This document shows, piece after piece, positions 5,834 through 12,624 of a DNA stretch of 20,077 nucleotides (position 1 is its first letter; the number at the start of each line of letters is the position of its first letter). The stretch lies in assembly GCA_937917025.1 (NCBI GenBank), contig CALFSF010000207.1, positions 1-20,077 of the forward strand. Reading direction: 5' to 3'. Position numbers and translations under genes: made by a program. Below the pieces are notes generated by a model. It ran no database searches, was not told the origin of the DNA, and worked only from the letters and a program-made list of their open reading frames with translations. This DNA comes from an uncultured Paraburkholderia sp. GTDB lineage: Bacteria > Pseudomonadota > Gammaproteobacteria > Burkholderiales > Burkholderiaceae.

Positions 5834-8227
5834 ACCGAGCGGCGCCTCTTCGACGTCACGCGCTCGCTTCCGGCCGTCGTGTTCCAGTTGCGCCGCGACC
5901 CGTCCGGCGCGTACTCCTTTCTGTACGTCGGCGGCGACACGCAAGGTCTGCTGGGCCACGATGGCCGCGCGTTGACCGAGCCGGGCAGCCTCGATTTCAG
6001 GCGCGTCTGTGCCGAAGATCGACGCGCGCTGATGGTGGCGCTCGAGCGCTCGGCGCGCTCGCTGCAACCGGTTCACGTCGAATTTCGCTTCGACGGCGGT
6101 GGCCCCGGTTTTCGCTGGGTGCGCGCGGAACTGGTGCCGCGTCGCGAGGCGGCGCACAGCGTCGTGTGGAGCGGCTACGGCGTCGACGCGAGCGTCGACC
6201 ACGCCCGCGCCGACGAACTGGCGCGCGCTCGCGACGTCGCCGAAGCGGCCTCGCGCGCGAAGGACGACTTCCTCGCGATGATGAGCCACGAAATCCGCAC
6301 GCCGATGAACGGCGTGCTGGGTCTCGTCGAAGTGCTGGAACGTACGCCGCTCAGGGCCGACCAGGGCGAGATGCTCGGCATGATCCACGAATCGGCGGGC
6401 GCGCTGCTGCAGATTCTCGACGATCTGCTCGACTATTCGAAGATCGAAGCGGGCCGCCTCACGATCGAATCGGAGCCGATCGACCTGCGCGAACTGGTCG
6501 ACAACGCGGTCGGCTTGCTTGCCGGGCGCGCGCATGAAAAGGGGTTGAAAGTGCGTGTGGATGTCGAGTCCCGCGTGGCCGCGAGTTTGCGCGGCGACAG
6601 CGTGCGGCTGCGGCAGATTCTCTTCAATCTGCTGGGCAACGCGATCAAGTTCACACCGGCCGGCGAAGTGGCCGTGCGGGTCGCAGTGCGTGAGCAGACA
6701 GACAGCGTGCAGAGCGTCGATATCGTTGTCGAAGATACGGGCATCGGCATCGCGCCCGACGCGCAGGCGCGACTTTTCGAGCCGTTCGTGCAGGCCGAAT
6801 CATCGACGACGCGGCGCTTCGGCGGCACGGGACTCGGGCTGACGATCTGCCGCAAGCTGGTCGATCTGATGGGCGGCACGCTCGAACTGCAGAGCACGCC
6901 TGGAACCGGCACGCGTATGACACTGCGGCTCGCGATGCCGGTCGAACGAAAAAGCCATACCGCGGGCCGGTTGCGGGGCAAGCGCGGCGTGGTCGTCACC
7001 GCCGACACGCTGGTGGCCGAGGCGTTGGTGCATTTCGGCGAGGCGCTCGGGCTTGCGCTGGAGCGCGTGTTGCCGGCGGCGCTCGACACGCCGGCGTCCG
7101 CGCTGTTCGCTGCCATCGATCTGCTTTTCATCGCTGAAGACCTCGCCATTCCCAACGATGTTCCGTCGCATGTGCGCGTGGTCTGCCTGACGGAAAAACC
7201 GAAACCGACGGGGTATCGCATCGTCGACGATAACGTGAGGCTCAGTGTCAATCCGATCTCCTGGCGCGGACTGGGGGCGGCGTGCGCCGCGGCGCTAAGC
7301 GGCCTCGCGAGCGTGCCGTCGCGACAGGCCAGCTCGATGGAAACCGGCGTTGCCGTGCCCGATCGCGAGCGTGCGATGGCGAGCGGACGGCTCGTGCTCG
7401 TGGCCGAAGATCATCCAGTGAACCAGGAACTGATCCGCCACCAGCTCGCGTTGCTCGGCTTCGCGTGCGATGTGGTCGATGACGGCGCGCAAGCCCTTGC
7501 CGCACTTGAGCGCACGCGCTACGGCTGTCTGATAACCGACTGTCACATGCCGAATCTGTCGGGCTACGAACTGGCGCGGGACGTGCGTTCGCGTGAACGC
7601 GGGCAGGACGATGCGACGCGGCTGCCGATTCTCGGCATCACCGCGAACACCGCGCCGGAGGATTTGCGCGCTTGCCGCGAAGCCGGGATGGACGACTGCC
7701 TTGTCAAACCCACGCGTCTTGCCACCTTGCGCGACTACCTCGCGCGCTGGTTCAGCGCGGATATCACGCGAGCGCCGGGCGAAACCTCGCGGATTGCGCA
7801 CGCCGATGACACACGCCTGATCGACCAGTCCACGCCCGCGTCAGCGCCGGCGCGCGCGTTCGTACCGGTCGACCTTGCCGGCATGACGCAGTTGTGGGGA
7901 AGCGAGTCGACGGTAAAGTCGCTGCTCGATGCGTTTGTCTCCGCGGTGCGCGACGATCTGCGCGCGTTGCCCGTGCTACTGGAAGGCATCGACGAGACAC
8001 AGCCCGCCGATTCACGGGATATCGAACCGTTGCGGGAGTGGCATCACCGCGTGATGGGCGCCGCGGGCGTGCTGCAGTATCCGCCGTTGCTCGAGTTGCT
8101 GGAGCGGTACCGGCAGGGAATGCGGCAGTGGCGATCCACGCAGCTTCGCGCGGAGGGGCACGCGCTCGTCGCGCAGTGCGGGACGATTCTGGACGGTATC
8201 GAAGAGCAGGCGGCACTGCTCGCCTGA
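5834..8227 (+). CDS. Sensor kinase, C-terminal part (PAS-HisKA-HATPase-pseudoREC-REC-Hpt)
   Basis: This is the frame after the TAA; the first plausible independent start is GTG 5879 (782 residues, numbering used here), with no clear ribosome site. Order: PAS_3-like domain to about 108; a helix leading to the H-box MMSHEIRTPMNG with phospho-His H137; N-box LLGNAIKF (N254); G1 EDTGIGI (D286); G2 GGTGLGL (315-321). A degenerate receiver-like segment follows at about 365-480, where LLFIAEDLAIP replaces the phospho-Asp strand. A true receiver at about 503-625 has E510/D511, D554 (LITDCHMP), T588 and K610. The Hpt domain at about 665-780 has phospho-His H723 in WHHRVMGAAG, with Met where Lys is usual. 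Joined to the upstream half it is a BvgS-like kinase of about 1251 residues. Its relay (His-Asp-His) should end at the three regulators 5' of it. Alone, it would be cytoplasmic and without its sensor. Confidence 0.87.
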   Translation, partial: TERRLFDVTRSLPAVVFQLRRDPSGAYSFLYVGGDTQGLLGHDGRALTEPGSLDFRRVCAEDRRALMVALERSARSLQPVHVEFRFDGGGPGFRWVRAELVPRREAAHSVVWSGYGVDASVDHARADELARARDVAEAASRAKDDFLAMMSHEIRTPMNGVLGLVEVLERTPLRADQGEMLGMIHESAGALLQILDDLLDYSKIEAGRLTIESEPIDLRELVDNAVGLLAGRAHEKGLKVRVDVESRVAASLRGDSVRLRQILFNLLGNAIKFTPAGEVAVRVAVREQTDSVQSVDIVVEDTGIGIAPDAQARLFEPFVQAESSTTRRFGGTGLGLTICRKLVDLMGGTLELQSTPGTGTRMTLRLAMPVERKSHTAGRLRGKRGVVVTADTLVAEALVHFGEALGLALERVLPAALDTPASALFAAIDLLFIAEDLAIPNDVPSHVRVVCLTEKPKPTGYRIVDDNVRLSVNPISWRGLGAACAAALSGLASVPSRQASSMETGVAVPDRERAMASGRLVLVAEDHPVNQELIRHQLALLGFACDVVDDGAQALAALERTRYGCLITDCHMPNLSGYELARDVRSRERGQDDATRLPILGITANTAPEDLRACREAGMDDCLVKPTRLATLRDYLARWFSADITRAPGETSRIAHADDTRLIDQSTPASAPARAFVPVDLAGMTQLWGSESTVKSLLDAFVSAVRDDLRALPVLLEGIDETQPADSRDIEPLREWHHRVMGAAGVLQYPPLLELLERYRQGMRQWRSTQLRAEGHALVAQCGTILDGIEEQAALLA

Positions 8228-8287
8228 CGATGTGTGACGCAACGGTGTCACGGCGAGAAAAGCAACGTGGCCAGCGCGGTACAGACG

Positions 8288-8313
8288 AAAAAAAACGCGG
8301 CCATGGCCGCGTT
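8288..8313 (-). terminator. Intrinsic terminator of the LysR gene
   Basis: AACGCGGCCATGGCCGCGTT (8294-8313) is a perfect 20-bp palindrome. Eight A residues at 8288-8295 become a U-tract on the minus strand, directly after the stem. It lies about 95 bp past the stop of the LysR-type gene. On the plus strand only TTAAAGG follows, so it should not terminate the kinase transcript efficiently. Confidence 0.75.
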
Positions 8314-8406
8314 AAAGGTTTGGAGACGTCCTTCGATGAAGGAGTCGCTTCTCGCAAACCGGAGAGTACGCGTTCCGTACCGAAAGATTGAGACTGGATT
8401 GCGCAA

Positions 8407-9342
8407 TTAATTATTGGAATATATGCAAAGGTGCGCGGGCGGCAGGCCGGCGCGAAAGTAATTCACCGTGAAATCCACGAACGAACGCGTCCTGGCCGAC
8501 ACGTGCCGGCGACCGGGATAGACGAGCGACAACTCCTTGTCGGCATCGAGGATGTTCCAGCCGGGCAGCACGCGCACCAGCGCGCCTTGCGCGAGATCCG
8601 CCGCGACGTGGTTCTCGGGAAGAATCGTGATGCCCATGCCCGCCAGCGCGGCCTGCCGCAGCATGACCGAATTGTTGACGGCGTAAGCGGGGTCAAGGCT
8701 TACCGTCTGAACGTGCCCGTCCGCATGCGCGAAGCGCCAGGTCGAACTGTGAATATCGGCGGACGGCGCCAGAAAGGTATGCGCGACCAGCTGCGCGGGC
8801 TGCTCCGGCGCGGGGCGCGCCTCCAGATATCGCGCGGACGCGACGGCGACCGGACGCACCTTGAAAAGCGGACGGCGGATCATGGTTTCGCTGCTGATCT
8901 GCCCCGGCACGACAATGCCGACATCGAAACCTTCTTCGATCAGATCGACCGGCCGGTGCAACAGCGTGACCGACAGTTTCACCTTCGGATGCTGCGCGTG
9001 ATAGTGCTGCAGCAACGGCGTCAGACCAAAAAGCGAGAACGACGCGACGGCGACGAGCTTGAGCGTTCCCGAGGGCTCGGCGGCATTGCGCGCGACCTGC
9101 GACTCCACCGTCTCGATCTGGTCGAGTACCTGGCGGCAACCGTCCGCGTATTCATGGCCGGCTTCGGTCAGCGAAAGGCTGCGCGTGGTGCGGTTGACGA
9201 GCCGCGTGTCCAGATGCGTTTCCAGCAACGCGACATAGCGCGTCACCACGGCGTTCGACAGACCGAGACTCGCGGCAGCGCGCCCGAACGAATTGTTCTC
9301 CGCGACCTGGAGAAAGACGCGCATGGCCTGAAGCAGATTCAT
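8407..9342 (-). CDS. LysR-type transcriptional regulator
   Basis: This 311-residue protein of typical LTTR length is encoded on the minus strand. The N-terminal winged helix-turn-helix covers about residues 1-60 (MRVFLQVAENNSFGRAAASLGLSNA, then RLVNRTTRSLSLTEAG). The effector-binding domain runs from about 90 to 295 (SGTLKLVAVASF, FDVGIVVPG, LAGMGITILPENHV, LVYPGRRHVSARTRSFVDF). It resembles the CrgA/AaeR-type subgroup common in Burkholderia, but no specific effector can be named. The start is ATG 9342 without an obvious ribosome site. It faces away from the porin gene across a 429-bp gap, so local regulation of itself or the porin is possible. It ends in its own terminator. Confidence 0.93.
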   Translation of the reverse strand: MNLLQAMRVFLQVAENNSFGRAAASLGLSNAVVTRYVALLETHLDTRLVNRTTRSLSLTEAGHEYADGCRQVLDQIETVESQVARNAAEPSGTLKLVAVASFSLFGLTPLLQHYHAQHPKVKLSVTLLHRPVDLIEEGFDVGIVVPGQISSETMIRRPLFKVRPVAVASARYLEARPAPEQPAQLVAHTFLAPSADIHSSTWRFAHADGHVQTVSLDPAYAVNNSVMLRQAALAGMGITILPENHVAADLAQGALVRVLPGWNILDADKELSLVYPGRRHVSARTRSFVDFTVNYFRAGLPPAHLCIYSNN

Positions 9343-9771
9343 CGACAGTTCTTATACCGGAAAGCGCACGCGTAGCGCGTGAAAGAGCGGCATCTTAGGT
9401 GAGCGCGATCGCAGTCGAAACGGGAATTCTCCGAAACATTCGCAAGGAATCACGTATCCCGATTTAGTTGGAAAAATGCATGTGGTGCTTCGACAACGCT
9501 TTATCTAGATAAGCATAACGAAATAAATATAGAGAAAAGATAAAAGCCTTTGTAATCAAGATTGATGTACATGAGGTCACGCAGTTTTTGAATAATTCAA
9601 AAAATGTTTTGTGCGCTTGCGAGTGGCCTCGATAAAACCCAGCCCCCACACTTTGGCATGCAGATAGAACCGGTAACGGTCCAGGCCTGGCGCATGCACC
9701 GATATGGCTTGGGCCTGAAGTTGCGCCACGCAATCAATCGAGTCAGTCGACTCAGTATCAAGGGGCTTTAC
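9343..9771. other. LysR-porin intergenic region with AT-rich core and palindromes
   Basis: I see no convincing gene in this 429-bp gap. Bases about 9465-9605 are strongly AT-rich. They contain TTATCTAGATAA (9501-9512, perfect 12-bp palindrome), the inverted copy of TATTTCGTTATGC (9513-9525), and an inverted repeat at 9585-9603 with arms TTTTTGAAT and ATTCAAAAA around a single A. These are candidate operators or promoter elements for the divergent LysR and porin genes. The porin frame is open from ATG 9604 onwards, but that extension has no ribosome site and would bury the signal peptide. Confidence 0.5.
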
Positions 9772-9774
9772 ATT
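9760..9774 (+). promoter_or_regulatory. Ribosome site and apparent ATT start of the porin
   Basis: AAGGGG at 9760-9765 is followed after 6 nt by ATT (9772-9774), exactly where related porins have ATG in MKKTLVLAAVS. No ATG, GTG or TTG occurs in frame between 9694 and the signal peptide. The spacing supports initiation at this rare codon, or marks a mutated start. Confidence 0.6.
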
Positions 9775-10899
9775 AAAAAAACTCTGGTTCTCGCGGCTGT
9801 GTCCGCAACTTTCGCCACCGCCGCCAGCGCGCAGAGCAGCGTCACGCTGTACGGTGTGATCGACGCAGGCTTCACGTACGTCCAGAACGAACGCACGAGC
9901 GTGACCGATCCGGACGCGCACGGCCCCGCCTACCGCATGACGGGCGGCAACCTTCAGGGTAGCCGCTGGGGCATGCGCGGCGCGGAAGACCTCGGTGGCG
10001 GCATGAAGGCTGTCTTTACACTCGAAAGCGGCTTCGACGTCATGAACGGCCACAACGACGTGAACAACAAGCTGTTCAACCGCCAGGCGTTCGTCGGTCT
10101 GTCGAGCGACTACGGCACGCTGACGATGGGTCGCCAGTACGACTCCGTGGTCGACTATCTCGGGCCGCTGACGGCGACGGGCAGCTGGGGCGGCACGTAT
10201 TTCGCGCACCCGGGCGACAACGACAATGCGAACAACTCGATCCGGATGAACAATTCGGTCAAGTATCAGAGCGCAAACTACGCGGGCCTGTCGTTTAGCG
10301 GCCTGTACGCGTTCTCGAACCAGGCTGACGGCTTCGCGGAGAACCGCGCGTACAGCGTCGGTGCCGGCTACCAGGCAGGCGGCCTGAAGCTGGGCGCGGC
10401 CTACCTGCAGACGCAAGGCTCGAATCTGAACACCAGCGGCGCCGTGCAGGACGGTCCGTTCGCGGGCAACGCCGCGGTTAGCGAGACGCAACGCACGTGG
10501 GGCGTCGGCGGCAGCTACGAGTTTGGTCCCGCGACCGTCGGCCTGGTGTACACGCAAAGCCGTTACCAGTTCGCATACGGCGATGGTTCGATCCGCTTCA
10601 ACAACTACGAAGTCAACGCGCGCTACAACCTGACGCCGGCACTGGCAGTGGGCGCGGCCTACACGTACACGCAGGCCGTGGAGTCGACGCTCAACGCAGC
10701 GAACACGTCCAGCCACTGGAATCAGTTCGGTCTGCAGGCAGATTACGCGTTGTCGAGGCGCACGGACATCTATGCAGAAGGCGTGATGTCGGCGGGTGGC
10801 AACGGCGCATTGATCCCGACGCAGGTCTTCGGTACGAACGCACCGTCGAGCTCGCGTAACCAGGTCGTGGTCACGACGGGTCTGCGTCACCGCTTCTAA
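9772..10899 (+). CDS. Gram-negative general porin (OmpC-like, Burkholderia type)
   Basis: This outer-membrane trimeric beta-barrel is 375 residues from the apparent ATT start. The signal peptide reads (I/M)KKTLVLAAVSATFATAASA, with cleavage before Q21. The mature protein begins QSSVTLYGVIDAGFTYV, includes the porin signatures GSRWGMRGAEDLGGGMKAVFTLESGF and NRQAFVGLSSDYGTLTMGRQYD (the latter preceding loop L3), shows alternating beta strands throughout, and ends GLRHRF with the C-terminal Phe used for barrel assembly. Length is normal and the frame is intact. The only defect is at initiation: ATT preceded by AAGGGG. An ATG at 9604 would give a 56-residue extension ahead of the signal sequence and is rejected. 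Substrate preference cannot be read. A terminator follows. The divergent LysR gene is a possible regulator. Confidence 0.92.
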   Translation: MKKTLVLAAVSATFATAASAQSSVTLYGVIDAGFTYVQNERTSVTDPDAHGPAYRMTGGNLQGSRWGMRGAEDLGGGMKAVFTLESGFDVMNGHNDVNNKLFNRQAFVGLSSDYGTLTMGRQYDSVVDYLGPLTATGSWGGTYFAHPGDNDNANNSIRMNNSVKYQSANYAGLSFSGLYAFSNQADGFAENRAYSVGAGYQAGGLKLGAAYLQTQGSNLNTSGAVQDGPFAGNAAVSETQRTWGVGGSYEFGPATVGLVYTQSRYQFAYGDGSIRFNNYEVNARYNLTPALAVGAAYTYTQAVESTLNAANTSSHWNQFGLQADYALSRRTDIYAEGVMSAGGNGALIPTQVFGTNAPSSSRNQVVVTTGLRHRF

Positions 10900-10910
10900 G
10901 CCGCTTCCAG

Positions 10911-10940
10911 CCAGCTTCCAGGTTGCATCCTGGAAGCTGG
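10911..10940 (+). repeat. 12-bp inverted repeat in the porin 3' UTR
   Basis: CCAGCTTCCAGG (10911-10922) and CCTGGAAGCTGG (10929-10940) pair perfectly around a TTGCAT loop, starting 11 nt after the porin stop. There is no U-tract, so the structure is more likely a 3'-end stabiliser than a terminator. It sits just before the true terminator. Confidence 0.7.
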
Positions 10941-10960
10941 CAAGCCACACAGGGAGTGAG

Positions 10961-10992
10961 AAAAGCACCGTTCATCGCGGTGCTTTTTTTTC
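10961..10992 (+). terminator. Intrinsic terminator of the porin gene
   Basis: AAAAGCACCG (10961-10970) pairs with CGGTGCTTTT (10978-10987) around a 7-nt loop, and the right arm runs into nine T residues (10984-10992). This is a textbook Rho-independent terminator about 60 nt after the porin stop. Confidence 0.88.
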
Positions 10993-11003
10993 GCGCGCAG
11001 CCT

Positions 11004-11021
11004 GTGGACACGTGACCACAA
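11004..11021. promoter_or_regulatory. 18-bp near-palindrome upstream of the CHRD gene
   Basis: TGTGGACACGTGACCACA is symmetric at 16 of 18 positions around a CACGTG core. It lies about 90 bp before the CHRD gene and just after the porin terminator. TTGCAC (11037-11042) and TAGTAT (11043-11048) nearby could be promoter elements but are not correctly spaced to each other. Operator function is inferred. Confidence 0.4.
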
Positions 11022-11109
11022 ACGATCCTGACCGATTTGCACTAGTATGTGATGCGCCCCGTGCGAGCTATTCTTTACGGCCGGCGTTACACAAGACCAG
11101 GAGAACGAG

Positions 11110-11544
11110 ATGAACACGTTTCGCAAGCTGAATCTGGCTGTCGTGTTGTGGGCCCTGGCGTCGGGGGTGGCGTTCGCGGATACCGTCGCGCTGAAGGCCG
11201 ATCTGCAACCATCCAGCGAAATACCGCCGCGTGTGAGCCATGGCCACGGCGACCTGAACGCGACATTCGATACGTCGACGAAAACCCTGCAATGGACCAT
11301 CACTTACGGCGACCTTTCCGGCCCGGCGACGATGGCGCATTTCCACGGTCCCGCGCCGGTCGGGCAGAACGCGAAGGTGCAGGTGCCGATCGAGAAGGGC
11401 GCGCTCGCCAGTCCAATCAAGGGATCGGCGACGTTGACCGAGCAGCAGGTGACGGATCTGATGAGCGGCCAGTGGTATTTCAACATCCACACGGCGCAGA
11501 ATCCGAGCGGTGAAATCCGCGGACAGGTCTTGCCGGCGAACTAG
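11110..11544 (+). CDS. Secreted CHRD-domain protein
   Basis: This 144-residue protein starts at ATG 11110 with a strong ribosome site (AGGAGAACG from 11099). The N-terminus MNTFRKLNLAVVLWALASGVAFA is a Sec signal peptide, with cleavage likely after A23. The rest is one CHRD domain (chordin-type beta fold). Key motifs are DLNATFDTSTKTLQWTITY, MAHFHGPAPVGQN, and the ending WYFNIHTAQNPSGEIRGQV. Bacterial members are small periplasmic or exported proteins of unknown biochemical role. A porin terminator precedes it and a 126-bp gap follows, so it is probably monocistronic. The HFHG motif is conserved in the family, but no ligand is established. Confidence 0.9.
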   Translation: MNTFRKLNLAVVLWALASGVAFADTVALKADLQPSSEIPPRVSHGHGDLNATFDTSTKTLQWTITYGDLSGPATMAHFHGPAPVGQNAKVQVPIEKGALASPIKGSATLTEQQVTDLMSGQWYFNIHTAQNPSGEIRGQVLPAN

Positions 11545-11568
11545 CCGTTCACGCGCAGCGTGGCTGGC

Positions 11569-11590
11569 GGCCGCGCTGCGGGCGGCCTTT
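11569..11590 (+). terminator. Possible weak terminator after the CHRD gene
   Basis: GGCCGC (11569-11574) and GCGGCC (11582-11587) form a GC-only stem with a 7-nt loop, followed by only three T residues. It is 25 nt past the CHRD stop. The short T-run makes it doubtful. Confidence 0.3.
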
Positions 11591-11670
11591 GGAACTGGCG
11601 AGGGGCACTCACGCCGTGCGCCCGTGATCGCACGTATCATGACGGCTCACCCTTCGATGAGATCGACCCG

Positions 11671-12624
11671 ATGAGCTGGCAAAGCGCGCTCGCATGCTGG
11701 TTTCTGCGCAGGCAGTTCCGTCCGCGGACCCTGCAACCGGTGATCGACGTCGAGTACGCCCGTGCGCTCACCGCTAAACGTATATGGGCGCCGCGCGTGC
11801 CGCGCGGCTGGACGTTGCGCGAGCAGTATCGGCCGGGCGACGCGCCTCTACAGGGCGAATGGCTCGAACCGGCCGCGAAGGCGGCCGTACCGCGGCGCAC
11901 GATCCTGTACCTTCACGGCGGCGGATATTACTTCTGTTCGCCGAAATCGCATCGTTCGCTCGTTTTCGAACTGGCGAAGCGTGCCAGTGCGCGGACGTTT
12001 TCGCTCGACTATCGTCTCGCGCCCGAGCATCGCTTTCCCGCCGCGCTCGACGACGCCGTCGCCGCGTGGCGCCAGTTGCTGGCCGATGGAACGCCGCCTG
12101 GATCGATCGTGATCGCCGGCGATTCCGCGGGCGGTGGTCTTGCGCTCGCGACACTCGTCGCGCTGCGCGATGCCGGCGATCCGATGCCGGCCGGCGGCGT
12201 GCTGTTCTCGCCATGGACCGATCTCGCCGCCACTGGCGACACGATCCGCAGCAACGATGGCCGCGACCCGATGTTCAGCGGCCCGGCCATCGCACGCGCG
12301 GCCCAGGTTTATCTCGGCGATGCAGCGGCGACCCATCCTCACGCGTCGCCGTTATACGCGGATCTTCGCGGGTTGCCGCCGCTCTTCATGCAGGCGGGCG
12401 ACACCGAAGTGCTGCTCGACGACACGCGGCGCGTCGCCACCCGGGCGCGCGAAGCCGGCGTTCAGGTCGAATGCGAAATCTGGCCGAAGATGCCGCACGT
12501 CTGGCAGATCTTCGCGCCGTTCATCCCGGAAGCCGGCGCGGCGCTCGACAAGGCGGCCGCGTTCGTCGACCGGGTGACGTCGGTGCGTGCGGCTCAGCCG
12601 TCGAGCGAGACGTCGATCGTCTGA
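11671..12624 (+). CDS. Alpha/beta hydrolase, hormone-sensitive-lipase family (esterase)
   Basis: ATG 11671 gives 317 residues; the frame is open upstream, but the earlier stretch does not look like family sequence. This is a carboxylic-ester hydrolase of the HSL (family IV) type. Residues 82-85 are the oxyanion-hole HGGG. GDSAGG carries nucleophile S152. The acid is probably D244 or D250 (MQAGDTEVLLDD). The catalytic His is H276 (KMPHVWQ). SLDYRLAPEHRFPAALDDA and FSPWTDLAATGDT are typical of the family. No signal peptide is seen, so it should be cytoplasmic. The last 31 bp overlap the end of the convergent EcsC gene. There is no strong ribosome site. The natural substrate is unknown; esterases of this group usually act on short-chain acyl esters. 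Confidence 0.92.
   Translation: MSWQSALACWFLRRQFRPRTLQPVIDVEYARALTAKRIWAPRVPRGWTLREQYRPGDAPLQGEWLEPAAKAAVPRRTILYLHGGGYYFCSPKSHRSLVFELAKRASARTFSLDYRLAPEHRFPAALDDAVAAWRQLLADGTPPGSIVIAGDSAGGGLALATLVALRDAGDPMPAGGVLFSPWTDLAATGDTIRSNDGRDPMFSGPAIARAAQVYLGDAAATHPHASPLYADLRGLPPLFMQAGDTEVLLDDTRRVATRAREAGVQVECEIWPKMPHVWQIFAPFIPEAGAALDKAAAFVDRVTSVRAAQPSSETSIV

Noticed and set aside
4892..6535. Long open frame antisense to the sensor kinase (547 codons)
   Set aside because: Arg/His-rich composition without recognisable domains. It mirrors a GC-rich coding frame, and the plus strand has clear kinase motifs.
8294..8313. Terminator of the kinase gene on the plus strand
   Set aside because: The palindrome is followed by TTAAAGG on that strand; the required T-run exists only on the minus strand.
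9604..9771. ATG 9604 as the porin start
   Set aside because: It gives 56 extra residues ahead of a standard signal peptide, with no ribosome site; export would be blocked.
9577..10968. Long antisense open frame opposite the porin
   Set aside because: No family features; it covers the porin terminator hairpins and the porin itself is unmistakable.
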